In this document: positions 9,084-17,189 of the stretch, in pieces | How positions within the stretch are numbered: position 1 is the first letter of the stretch | Layout: every line of letters starts with the position of its first letter | Source: Shewanella colwelliana ATCC 39565 | GTDB taxonomy: Bacteria; Pseudomonadota; Gammaproteobacteria; Enterobacterales; Shewanellaceae | Reading direction: 5' to 3' | Length of the DNA stretch: 57,897 nucleotides | NCBI RefSeq assembly: GCF_000518705.1 | Contig: NZ_JAEC01000032.1 | Coordinates: forward strand, 1 to 57,897 | The notes under the pieces: generated by a model | What the model was told of the DNA's origin: nothing | Seen by the model: only the letters and a program-made list of their open reading frames with translations | Database searches by the model: none | Position numbers and translations under genes: made by a program

Positions 9084-9965
9084 CTAATCTACAGGCATAT
9101 TTCGAGCGGGTTGCTCTATGCTAATTGCCCCGTCAATATGGATATCCCTTTGTGGGAAGGCGATAACGATGTCATGCTCATTAAATAACTGATAAAGCCT
9201 AAAGCGAATATCACTACGAATTTTACGTGTGTCGGCTTCTGAATTAGCGCACACCCAAAAAATGCCATCAAACATAAGTGCGTTATCACCAAAATCAGCA
9301 AACAACACTACTGGCTCAGGCTGTTTTATAATGTCGTCGCGCTCATCCAGTGCTTGTTTAATCAAACGGGCAACCAAAACCGCATCAGAGCCATAAGCCA
9401 CACCCACACTGACCGTTGAGCGGGCGTTATTGTCTATTAGTGTCCAGTTAGTCACTGTGTTTTCTAGCAACTGACTATTGGGCACCAACATATGCACCCC
9501 GTCGCTTCGGCGGATTAAGGTCGAACGAGTATTAATGCTCTCAACCACGCCTTTGGTTTCGCCTATCTCTAGAAAGTCCCCAATGCGAATGGGTCGCTCC
9601 CACATCAAAATCCAGCCACTGATGAAGTTATTAATGATGTTTTGTGCGCCAAAACCTACCCCAATGGCCACCGCACCCGAAACAAAGGCAAAAGCTTTAA
9701 GGGGGATATTAAGGATCTCAAGACTGGTGACCAACAAAATCGCAATGGCTAACACTAGGTAGATACGTGAAAACAGGTGCACCGCATCTGGCGCAACCTT
9801 TCTTTTATACAATGCGCGTCGAATCAACTTACCGATTCGGGTCACCACAAACCAAGCTAAAAACAGCAGTAAAGGTACCTGTAGCACTTGCGATACGGTA
9901 ATCGATGACCCGCTATAAGTAAAAAGCACGTATGACATAGAGTCACTGATCAACTGCCAGTCCAT
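9084..9965 (-). CDS. MscS-family mechanosensitive ion channel
   Basis: A 293-residue small-conductance mechanosensitive channel that would release solutes on hypo-osmotic shock. It has three predicted membrane helices in the first ~110 residues. The pore-lining TM3 is visible as GAVAIGVGFGAQNIINNFISG, with the alternating Gly/Ala pattern, followed by the beta domain motif RPIRIGDFLEIGETKGVVE and the C-terminal vestibule domain. I place the start at 9965 (MDWQLIS) because GGGGTAG precedes it; a further ATG pair 21 bases upstream has no ribosome site. The 85-base distance to the next minus gene upstream would allow cotranscription. Confidence 0.9.
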   Translation of the reverse strand: MDWQLISDSMSYVLFTYSGSSITVSQVLQVPLLLFLAWFVVTRIGKLIRRALYKRKVAPDAVHLFSRIYLVLAIAILLVTSLEILNIPLKAFAFVSGAVAIGVGFGAQNIINNFISGWILMWERPIRIGDFLEIGETKGVVESINTRSTLIRRSDGVHMLVPNSQLLENTVTNWTLIDNNARSTVSVGVAYGSDAVLVARLIKQALDERDDIIKQPEPVVLFADFGDNALMFDGIFWVCANSEADTRKIRSDIRFRLYQLFNEHDIVIAFPQRDIHIDGAISIEQPARNMPVD

Positions 9966-10070
9966 TGCTACCCCAATTACCATCATTAATGTCTATTGAG
10001 TATAACAGTCTGAATAAAATCTGTAGTTTATGTTTGTTTAACGGGTCACCTCGCTTATCGCCACAGGGAA

Positions 10071-11336
10071 TTAAACCGATTGCCCTTGATGTTGCCGCAC
10101 GACCCTACGCTCAACAAAACTAGACAGAATAAACATCAACATGTAACCACTGCCAAGGGCTAACACCACGGCAACGACATTATCGGTAAACAGGGTATAA
10201 AAATAGTAACTGGCAACAAGGGCCACAATACCGCTAAGGCGGATCGCTAAGCTCTGGACAAACAAGCCATGAGCTTTGATAAAAGCCAGCTGATAGGCAT
10301 TCAACATCATAAATACAAAAAACAGTGAAAAGTGCATTAATACGGGTGCCGCCTTGGAGTAAGTTTGAGGAAACACCCAATCAACCACTTGTTGCCCCGC
10401 AAACAACATCAGCACAAAGAAACTGATAGATACCAAGATGGCAATTTTGTATATCCACCTCTTAATTAACCCGACCTGCTCGTTTTGTTTTTCCCTCACG
10501 CAGACAGCCAGTTCGGGGAAAACAAAACGATAAATAGGGAATACAAATAACAAGGTCAAATAAGCAATCATGGGTCTCACCACCACCTGAAAGTCCCCCA
10601 ACTCGTCAATACTAAAGTGAGCAATGGTTAACAATACAGTGATGTAAATCATCAGCAACCCAGCGCCAGCCTCAAGGGCTGAGGTAATACTTTTCTGAAC
10701 AAAACTCTTAAGGCTTGGGGTCATATTGACCGACGCTAATGGCGTGGTGGCAATAACCTTGCGGCGATTGACAAACATGTACCCTGCGACGGCTAATGAA
10801 GACAACATCAAGCTATAGAAGAGTGATGCTATAGCTGTTTGATTTAAAAGATAAAAAGTGACTCCGAAAGCGATGACCTGCCCTAACGGCTCCATCCAAG
10901 TCACCTTGTTTGAAATATGATACATACGGTACATGGCGATTTGATTGGCAAAGTAGACCTTTAGTCCCATCCCCAAAATGATGCCGACCAAATGAAAATA
11001 GGCCACATCTAAATGCAGCTCATGCTTAATATAGGGAAGCACAATCCCCCATGTCAGCAATACCATTGCGATTAACGTGTAGCGAAAAATATTAGTAATA
11101 TCTTTATCATTTTGGGTTTGCGAATAGCTCACCACCATAGATGAGCGAAAACCAGTCATTAAAATTAATGACATAGAGATAATATCCACCACGGTGTGAT
11201 AAAGCGCCAAGTCACTTTTTACCACCCACTGCGCCAACCAAATTTTGAATCCAAACCCAATAGAAATACTGACCAGTGTCGCCCAAATCCCTGCAACAAA
11301 CGCGCTTTTTACCCGCTCAATGGGTGTGACTGCCAT
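10071..11336 (-). CDS. Polytopic membrane protein, MOP/flippase-like
   Basis: A 421-residue integral membrane protein with about 12 hydrophobic segments spread evenly from residue 10 to 410 and a short charged C-terminal tail (FVERRVVRQHQG). Length, helix spacing and overall style resemble the MOP superfamily of polysaccharide (Wzx-like) flippases, but I see no signature motif that fixes a substrate. No glycosyltransferases or other surface-polysaccharide genes lie nearby, so it is not in a conventional capsule or O-antigen cluster. Function is inferred from topology only. Confidence 0.6.
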   Translation of the reverse strand: MAVTPIERVKSAFVAGIWATLVSISIGFGFKIWLAQWVVKSDLALYHTVVDIISMSLILMTGFRSSMVVSYSQTQNDKDITNIFRYTLIAMVLLTWGIVLPYIKHELHLDVAYFHLVGIILGMGLKVYFANQIAMYRMYHISNKVTWMEPLGQVIAFGVTFYLLNQTAIASLFYSLMLSSLAVAGYMFVNRRKVIATTPLASVNMTPSLKSFVQKSITSALEAGAGLLMIYITVLLTIAHFSIDELGDFQVVVRPMIAYLTLLFVFPIYRFVFPELAVCVREKQNEQVGLIKRWIYKIAILVSISFFVLMLFAGQQVVDWVFPQTYSKAAPVLMHFSLFFVFMMLNAYQLAFIKAHGLFVQSLAIRLSGIVALVASYYFYTLFTDNVVAVVLALGSGYMLMFILSSFVERRVVRQHQGQSV

Positions 11337-11560
11337 GAAGACCTCAAAAATATGATAATAATCGGCTCAGTGCCAAAGCTAAGATTCTACCAAGCCAGCA
11401 AAAACAAAAATGTGACCGCACTTTACGAAAGCAAACAATCGACGAAACTCGATGATGGTGTAAACAAGGTTTAACACCAAGGAATAGATACGCCCAATGC
11501 CAAACAGGCACGGCAGCAAGCAGGTTTATTTAATCAGCAACTTTCATCACTAAAATGAAA

Positions 11561-11594
11561 AAAGGCGAATGTTTATTAACATTCGCCTTTTTAT
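11561..11594. terminator. Bidirectional intrinsic terminator
   Basis: AAAGGCGAATGTT / AACATTCGCCTTT inverted repeat flanked by an A tract on the left and a T tract on the right. It lies just past the stop of the minus-strand DUF2132 gene. Confidence 0.85.
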
Positions 11595-11605
11595 TATCCA
11601 TTAAT

Positions 11606-12103
11606 CTATTTTCCCCAGGGATTATTGGGGTCTTGCGATGGTGCTGGACGCTTGCTGCCTGAACGCTTGTTTTGCGCATAGCCATCTTGTGCTCGTGGCT
11701 TGTCTTTACCGTACTTAGGGCGTGTGTTGTTTTTCTTCATCGCCTCGTAATCGGCCGTCGCTTTGGCACGCATTTCAGCAATGAGTTCAATGGTCAACTC
11801 TTGAGGTTTACGCGGCACTATGCCGTCGGCAAAGCCACGTTCTCGAGGTTTTAACTCAAACTGCGCCGCACTACCCTTAGGCATACGCTTAAATCGATAC
11901 AAGTAGAAGCTTTCAACTCGCTCTCTGGCCCACTCAGTTTTTTTCAGAAACTTAAGACACGCTTCCATGGTTGGATTGGTATTGAAACACTCTAGACGCA
12001 ATGCTGCGTAGAGAATTTTCCAATCGTAAAAATCCACTAGCTCTGTCACCATTGTTTCTAACTTTAAGCCGTGAAGTGGGTTGTTTTGTTGCAGTTCAAT
12101 CAT
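11606..12103 (-). CDS. DUF2132 (VF530-type) DNA-binding-like protein
   Basis: The 165-residue product contains the VF530/DUF2132 fold in residues 5-75 (NPLHGLKLETMVTELVDFYD, then CLKFLKKTEWARERVE). Structural members of this small family have been suggested to bind DNA, but the cellular role is unknown. Here the conserved domain is followed by a ~90-residue basic, Pro/Lys/Arg-rich tail (KNNTRPKYGKDKPRAQD, then KRSGSKRPAPSQDPNNPWGK), probably disordered. The ATG at 12103 starts directly before the domain; the in-frame TTG at 12124 is a poorer choice. Confidence 0.8.
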   Translation of the reverse strand: MIELQQNNPLHGLKLETMVTELVDFYDWKILYAALRLECFNTNPTMEACLKFLKKTEWARERVESFYLYRFKRMPKGSAAQFELKPRERGFADGIVPRKPQELTIELIAEMRAKATADYEAMKKNNTRPKYGKDKPRAQDGYAQNKRSGSKRPAPSQDPNNPWGK

Positions 12104-12331
12104 GGGAGTTCCAACTACCGCCAAGGCGGTGTTTACTTTATTAAATTAAGTTGCGTTAAGTACAGTGACACCAACTCACGCTAAGCAAGACCCTTGCAGG
12201 TTGTGCCAATCAGGTTCGTGAACCATAAATCACGCTGCCGCTAGGCATGTACGATGGCTTAATAATAACAATAAAACCCTAGTTTCACCCAGCCCATTTC
12301 GCCACCTTAGGTAATTTCCTCATCAGGTGCA

Positions 12332-12358
12332 CAAAAAACGCAGCCAAAAGGCTGCGTT
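12332..12358 (-). terminator. Intrinsic terminator of the nuclease gene
   Basis: AACGCAGCC (12337-12345) and GGCTGCGTT (12350-12358) form a perfect 9-bp stem with an AAAA loop. The minus strand ends in a T6 run, 66 bases past the nuclease stop. Confidence 0.88.
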
Positions 12359-12423
12359 CACTTTGAGCTCTTCCGGGCACTCTCCGCGCTTTCAAGCGTC
12401 ACGGCTTTGCCCATGACTCACCA

Positions 12424-14067
12424 CTATTGGCAAGCAGCACCATAGAGATCAACCGCCCAACTGCTATTGTCGATAAACGGATTTCTGTTTTTCTGCCACT
12501 CAAAGATACGATTGTTGCGACGACGTTCCCAGTCGCTCACCGGATCTTGTAGATGCCAGCTCAACAAGGTACACAAATCGCCGAGTAATGGTTCACCATT
12601 TCCGGTGACACCACTGACAACACTCAGATCTGGCGTACCGCTGCTGTCGTTACCTTCATAGCGTACATCCATATAGAACACCATACGTGCGACATCGCCT
12701 TTAACATCGTCTTTAGGCTCAAAACTATCTGCATCAGTTCTATTACCCATCGCCTCTGTTATCTCACTGCCACCTAAGGCAAAGTCTTTATTGCCACGGC
12801 TACTATTAACCGTCACATCGGCTGGACGCAGGTGATGGAGATCGGTATAGCCATGCTGACCACTACTTGGAAAACCATGACTTTTGGCCCAAACGTGTTC
12901 GCGATTCCACGCATCTAACGAAGTACTCATGCCAGCACGGTTAGTTTTTGGCTCTGAGCGTCCGCTGTATAACAAGATGACATTATTGCTATTGTTGGGG
13001 TCTTCGTCGGCATAGCCCAATCCATCCCACACTTGGCTATAGCTAAAACGTGTATGCCCTTTAATGGTCTGATTGAGACTGGCCTTTAGCGCCGTCCCCG
13101 ATTTACCAATAGCATCAGCATAATAGGTAGTGAAAACATAGTCACCATTATCGCCAGCAGAGCCATCGCCAGAGCCAGAACCATTACCTTCACCACCACC
13201 CGTTACAACGGTGTAATTAACTACTAGAGAGACACCAGTGAACGTTTCATAAGCCTCAATATTAGCGTAGTAACGCCCTGCTACAGGTTGAGTAATAGGA
13301 CACTCTTCATTATTGCCTGACAGATACGGCGCGCAGTCATACACGCTGGTTGTTGGTTCGCTGCCTTGGCGTACATAAAGATCCGCATCGCCTGTGCCGC
13401 CGCTCATTACGACATTCACATTGGTGGCACCTTGAGGGAGGTCGACAAAATACTTAAGTGTCTCTCCTCGATTGGCACTCAAGTTACTCTTTGGTTGACC
13501 ATTGCCCAGTTCGTTATCGCTAACACCGGTTCCGCCACCACCCGTGCCGCAGTCAACGCTTAAATCACCCGTACCTGGTGAGCCTGCATTGTCACTGGCA
13601 CTCCAATCAAGTGCTGATTTAGTGTTGATAATGCTAGTGCGCTGCAATGAAACATTGCGCACATTAAGTGACCAGCCTGAAACTCCACCTTCCCAAGCAA
13701 CAAGATCGACCTCTTCTGCGCCCTTGTTTAGGCGTACATAATCCCCAGAGTTACCTAAGGTTAATGGCATTGGTGATAGATCAGGCGCAGAGCCAAACAA
13801 GCTGGTAAATCCCGCTTGATTAGCCGCAACGGTAAAATAAGCGCCTGGTGCAATAGTCCCTTGCAATGGCAAGCTACTACCGTTGTCACTGAGCTGGTAT
13901 TGGCTTAAGTCTATGCTGGTACACCCGCCATTAAACAGTTCGATAAACTCTTCAACGCTGTCATTATTGGGTGCGTCATATAGCACTTCACTAATCAGTA
14001 AATTGGCATTGGCATTCAACGCCAAACCGGTCAGCAGTGCTGCGGTTGTTAATTTAAATATATCCAT
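12424..14067 (-). CDS. Secreted nuclease: lamin-tail, PPC and endonuclease I domains
   Basis: A 547-residue exported DNase. Residues 1-22 are a signal peptide (MDIFKLTTAALL... ANA). Residues ~23-145 are a lamin-tail (LTD) domain (LLISEVLYDA, EEFIELFNG). Residues ~190-285 are a bacterial pre-peptidase C-terminal (PPC) domain (GDADLYVRQGSEP, AGRYYANIEAY). After a Gly/Ser/Asp-rich linker, ~310-547 form an endonuclease I domain with the His-Me-finger motif NREHVWAKSHGF and TDLHHLRPAD. Shewanella uses secreted nucleases to degrade DNA for phosphorus and to remodel biofilm; that role is inferred here. The start is ATG 14067, since the codon upstream is TTG. Confidence 0.9.
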   Translation of the reverse strand: MDIFKLTTAALLTGLALNANANLLISEVLYDAPNNDSVEEFIELFNGGCTSIDLSQYQLSDNGSSLPLQGTIAPGAYFTVAANQAGFTSLFGSAPDLSPMPLTLGNSGDYVRLNKGAEEVDLVAWEGGVSGWSLNVRNVSLQRTSIINTKSALDWSASDNAGSPGTGDLSVDCGTGGGGTGVSDNELGNGQPKSNLSANRGETLKYFVDLPQGATNVNVVMSGGTGDADLYVRQGSEPTTSVYDCAPYLSGNNEECPITQPVAGRYYANIEAYETFTGVSLVVNYTVVTGGGEGNGSGSGDGSAGDNGDYVFTTYYADAIGKSGTALKASLNQTIKGHTRFSYSQVWDGLGYADEDPNNSNNVILLYSGRSEPKTNRAGMSTSLDAWNREHVWAKSHGFPSSGQHGYTDLHHLRPADVTVNSSRGNKDFALGGSEITEAMGNRTDADSFEPKDDVKGDVARMVFYMDVRYEGNDSSGTPDLSVVSGVTGNGEPLLGDLCTLLSWHLQDPVSDWERRRNNRIFEWQKNRNPFIDNSSWAVDLYGAACQ

Positions 14068-14070
14068 CAA

Positions 14071-14336
14071 TGATATCGCTCTTATTTTTTATTATTTGAT
14101 TCAGTACATAAATGAACTGACCCCGCACTTCTCATCCATTTAGATGGATTATGAGGAGCACTTGGGAGGCATAGTAACCAAGAGTTGTTACATTTTGATA
14201 CATTTAATTTATCTTTTCGATAACCATTGCGTAAATTTAATATAAACCGATGGCAAGCATTGCATTTGTTTGTGGGTGAGAGTAGATAGCCAATTTTAGG
14301 TGTTTGCACACCTAAGGCTCGGCGGTAATCGGCCAT
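14071..14336. other. Upstream region of the nuclease gene
   Basis: AT-rich, 266 bases, probably holding the nuclease promoter. An ATCCAT/ATGGAT hairpin lies near 14133-14148. A minus-strand 84-codon ORF here has no recognisable family features. Confidence 0.4.
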
Positions 14337-15017
14337 TCAAAAGTAGCGTTTATCTGAATAGTCATATAACCAATCAGGGCGATACACCACCAGCAAAGTC
14401 ACCGCCATACCATTGAGCAAGGCCTCAGGAAAACCCAATAATGGGATCAACAGTAGGTAGTTGTCTAGCAAGTAGTTCCAGTTATAGTCTGTACTCAACC
14501 ATAGCCAGATGGACCAAGCGCTCATATGAAAGATGATCGACAAAAAGGCATTAATAAAGCCACCACAAAAAATATAGACAAAAAGATGGTGCGGTAGATA
14601 TTTAAACACTTGGCTATAAACCACGAAACAGAGAAACAGAGGCAATGCGATAGCGATTAAGCCATAGAGACCAACATCGAAAGGGGATTTAAACATAAAC
14701 GTGGTAAAAAACAGCACAGGGAGCAAAGCTGCTACTGTAGCTAACCGCCAACCAAACATCAGCATCAAGGTCACCAGCCCTAAAAAGTGCACATGGATCC
14801 CCGGGGTAATACTGGCATTTATCAGCCACAGGGTATTCACAGTGAAGGCGCTCAACAATAAGCGAGTTTGTAACGGCTTATCTTTACCTAAGCGTTGAAT
14901 ATCTTCACCAGGCCAAATTGCCCACAGCCACACCAACAAGGCTGCAATGGCCAACGCTTGCGTTAGACTAAGTTGCCAATTGATCTCACTGATACGTTGC
15001 AGCAAAAAGTCGCTCAT
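14337..15017 (-). CDS. CbiM-like (COG3235-type) membrane protein
   Basis: A 226-residue inner-membrane protein with about six or seven helices. The segment PGIHVHFLGLVTLMLMFGWRLA resembles the conserved core of the energy-coupling-factor permease family related to CbiM, in which histidines near the N-terminal helices bind a transition metal. No ECF ATPase or T component is adjacent and no cobalamin riboswitch was recognised upstream, so the partner and metal are unknown. GAGGTAG lies seven bases before the ATG at 15017. Family call is moderate. Confidence 0.6.
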   Translation of the reverse strand: MSDFLLQRISEINWQLSLTQALAIAALLVWLWAIWPGEDIQRLGKDKPLQTRLLLSAFTVNTLWLINASITPGIHVHFLGLVTLMLMFGWRLATVAALLPVLFFTTFMFKSPFDVGLYGLIAIALPLFLCFVVYSQVFKYLPHHLFVYIFCGGFINAFLSIIFHMSAWSIWLWLSTDYNWNYLLDNYLLLIPLLGFPEALLNGMAVTLLVVYRPDWLYDYSDKRYF

Positions 15018-15199
15018 TACTGGCTACCTCACATTTATGCCCCACATCTACTCTTCAACACCGCTATTCACCACGCAGCCAATGCACATGATTCAGCTCA
15101 CCGCTTCAGGACCTTGTAGCTGCGGCGGCATCTACAGGACTACATTTACCGTTTATTTGGGTATACTTAAAACGCCGTCCTCAACCAAGGTTTAGCGTC

Positions 15200-16105
15200 A
15201 TGCGAGAGACAATCCCAAATGTACATTTTAGAGAAACTCAACTTCCTGAGGTCGGCTTTGAAATCATCCCACTGTCATCGCTTTACAGCAAAGCCACAAT
15301 GGGAAGTTTAAACCAGCTTTATCAACCTCACAGGGTTACCTTTCACAACCTAATTATATTTACCTCTGGCAATGGCGAACACTTTGTCGACTTTAATACC
15401 ATTCCCGTTGAAAAAAACAGCGTGGTACTGGTCAATACCGGGCAGATCCAAGCCTTTGATGAAGTAAACAAACCTCAGGGAAAGCTAATCATTTTCACCG
15501 ATGAATACCTCGCAAAAGTCGCCAGTACCATTGACACAAAAATCTTTGCCCCAACACATCTGGTATCCTCATACCGCCAGAGCTTTAAACTTACTATTAA
15601 TCAATCTAATGCGCTAATAAACCTTAGCCAGCTAATCAGTACTGAATATGAGTCATCCCCCAACATTGGTTATTTACAGGTACTATTTGCCGCGCTACTA
15701 ACCAAAATAAGTGAAACGAGACCCGATATTTATCACCATCATATGTCCCCGTCACACATAAAATGCTTCGATCGCTTTATGCTGGATCTGACACAGCATT
15801 ACACGCTCACTCGCGATGCAAATGAGTTTGCTCGTCGTATTGGTACAAGCTACAAAACCCTTAATAAAATTTGTAAGATGGCCACTAATCGCAGTGCAAA
15901 ACAACTCATTGATGCTTTCATTATTTTAGAAGCTAAACGACGTCTATCGATTGATAACCAACAAGTACAACAGTTGGCTGACTATCTTGGCTTTGATGAA
16001 GCAACCAACTTTATTAAATATTTTAAAAAGCACACTTTAATGACTCCTAATCAATTCAAAAAGACCCTAAGTGTTCGACATTTACCATTTCAACGCTCGC
16101 TTTAA
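15200..16105 (+). CDS. AraC-family transcriptional regulator
   Basis: A 301-residue regulator. The N-terminal ~180 residues are a cupin-like sensing domain (HNLIIFTSGNGEHFVDF near 50). The last ~100 residues form the double helix-turn-helix of AraC proteins, with FARRIGTSYKTLNKICK as the first helix-turn-helix and LADYLGFDEATNFIKYFKKH then TPNQFKK as the conserved second one. AAGG precedes the ATG at 15200. It is followed 62 bases later by the SnoaL-like gene in the same direction, which may be cotranscribed or controlled by it. Effector unknown. Confidence 0.88.
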   Translation: MRETIPNVHFRETQLPEVGFEIIPLSSLYSKATMGSLNQLYQPHRVTFHNLIIFTSGNGEHFVDFNTIPVEKNSVVLVNTGQIQAFDEVNKPQGKLIIFTDEYLAKVASTIDTKIFAPTHLVSSYRQSFKLTINQSNALINLSQLISTEYESSPNIGYLQVLFAALLTKISETRPDIYHHHMSPSHIKCFDRFMLDLTQHYTLTRDANEFARRIGTSYKTLNKICKMATNRSAKQLIDAFIILEAKRRLSIDNQQVQQLADYLGFDEATNFIKYFKKHTLMTPNQFKKTLSVRHLPFQRSL

Positions 16106-16167
16106 CCTGCTTCACCCTAAGCTATTTCCCTACAATGACTCCACATTCAAATCACAGGGAATTCACG

Positions 16168-17031
16168 ATGAAAACCAGATTAATCGCCACGCTATTTGCC
16201 AGCGCAGCCTTACTAAATGCCAGTGCGGGTGTACAGGCACAACCGGAGTCAACAATGAGTATTTCAAACAAAGATAAGACCATAGCCCTACTGACCTCTA
16301 TTGAAACAGGTGATCAACAAGCTGTGGGCTACATTAACGCCAATCAATATGTCCAGCACAACCTTGCCGTTGCCGACGGGCTTGCTGGATTTGGTGAGCT
16401 ACTACAAGCACTACCGAAAGGCAGCGCTAAAGTGAATGTGGTGCGCGCCTTTGAAGATGGAGATTATGTATTTACCCATACTGAATATAGCTTCTTTGGT
16501 CCCAAAATTGGTTTCGATCTATTTCGTTTCGAGCAAGGTAAAATCGTTGAACACTGGGATAACCTTACCGTACGTTCTGCGCAATTAAACCCTAGTGGAC
16601 ACTCTCAAACTGACGGTATAACTGAAATTAACGACCGTCATAAAACAGAAGTCAACAAAGCCTTAATTGCTAACTTTGTAGAGACAGTTTTGGTTAAAGG
16701 TGACTATCACAAAATGGCTGAATTTTTCGATGGCGACAACTATGTCCAGCACAATAGCGTAATCGCCGATGGATTATCTGGCCTGACTCATGCGATAGAA
16801 GTTATGGCTGAGCAAGGGATCACCATGAAATATGACAAGAACCATACAGTGCTTGGAGAAGGTAACTTTGTCCTTTCGATAAGTGAAGGTAGATTTGGCG
16901 ATGAACCAACGGCTTACTACGACCTTTTCCGTGTTGAAAACGGAAAAATAGCCGAGCATTGGGATGTAATGGAAACCATCATTCCAAAAGAGCAATGGAA
17001 GAACAGCAACGGTAAATTCGGTAACTTGTAA
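16168..17031 (+). CDS. Exported protein with two SnoaL-like domains
   Basis: A 287-residue protein with a signal peptide (residues 1-25, ending VQAQ). It is an internal duplication of the SnoaL/NTF2-like fold. Repeat 1 carries NQYVQHNLAVADGLAGF and FDLFRFEQGKIVEHWDNL; repeat 2 carries DNYVQHNSVIADGLSGL and YDLFRVENGKIAEHWDVM. SnoaL-like proteins include polyketide cyclases, isomerases and non-catalytic binding proteins, so the substrate cannot be read from the family. The start at 16168 has CAGGGAA upstream and gives a clean signal peptide; the ATG at 16135 adds 11 residues that spoil it. Confidence 0.85.
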   Translation: MKTRLIATLFASAALLNASAGVQAQPESTMSISNKDKTIALLTSIETGDQQAVGYINANQYVQHNLAVADGLAGFGELLQALPKGSAKVNVVRAFEDGDYVFTHTEYSFFGPKIGFDLFRFEQGKIVEHWDNLTVRSAQLNPSGHSQTDGITEINDRHKTEVNKALIANFVETVLVKGDYHKMAEFFDGDNYVQHNSVIADGLSGLTHAIEVMAEQGITMKYDKNHTVLGEGNFVLSISEGRFGDEPTAYYDLFRVENGKIAEHWDVMETIIPKEQWKNSNGKFGNL

Positions 17032-17056
17032 TTCCACATCCTCTTACTTTTTTAAC

Positions 17057-17100
17057 AAGCCGACTATGCCAATAAAGTGAGTCGGCTTTTCCTCTATTTT
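17057..17100 (+). terminator. Intrinsic terminator after the SnoaL-like gene
   Basis: AAGCCGACT (17057-17065) pairs with AGTCGGCTT (17080-17088). The stem is followed by TTCC and a T-rich tail. Confidence 0.75.
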
Positions 17101-17189
17101 TTGTAAAGATCGCTATCACCTATTTGGCCAATCCATACTAAGCTGCTAGTATAAATATCCAACAAATAGAATAGTAAGACACTGATTAC

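Noticed and set aside
12104..12336. Riboswitch or RNA gene upstream of the DUF2132 gene
   Set aside because: Only a GGTTCGTGAACC-type small palindrome was seen; no recognised structure.
14082..14336. 84-codon minus-strand ORF upstream of the nuclease
   Set aside because: Cys/Asn-rich with no recognised domain and no ribosome site; likely promoter DNA.
15018..15199. Cobalamin riboswitch near the CbiM-like gene
   Set aside because: The conserved GCCACTG box was not found.
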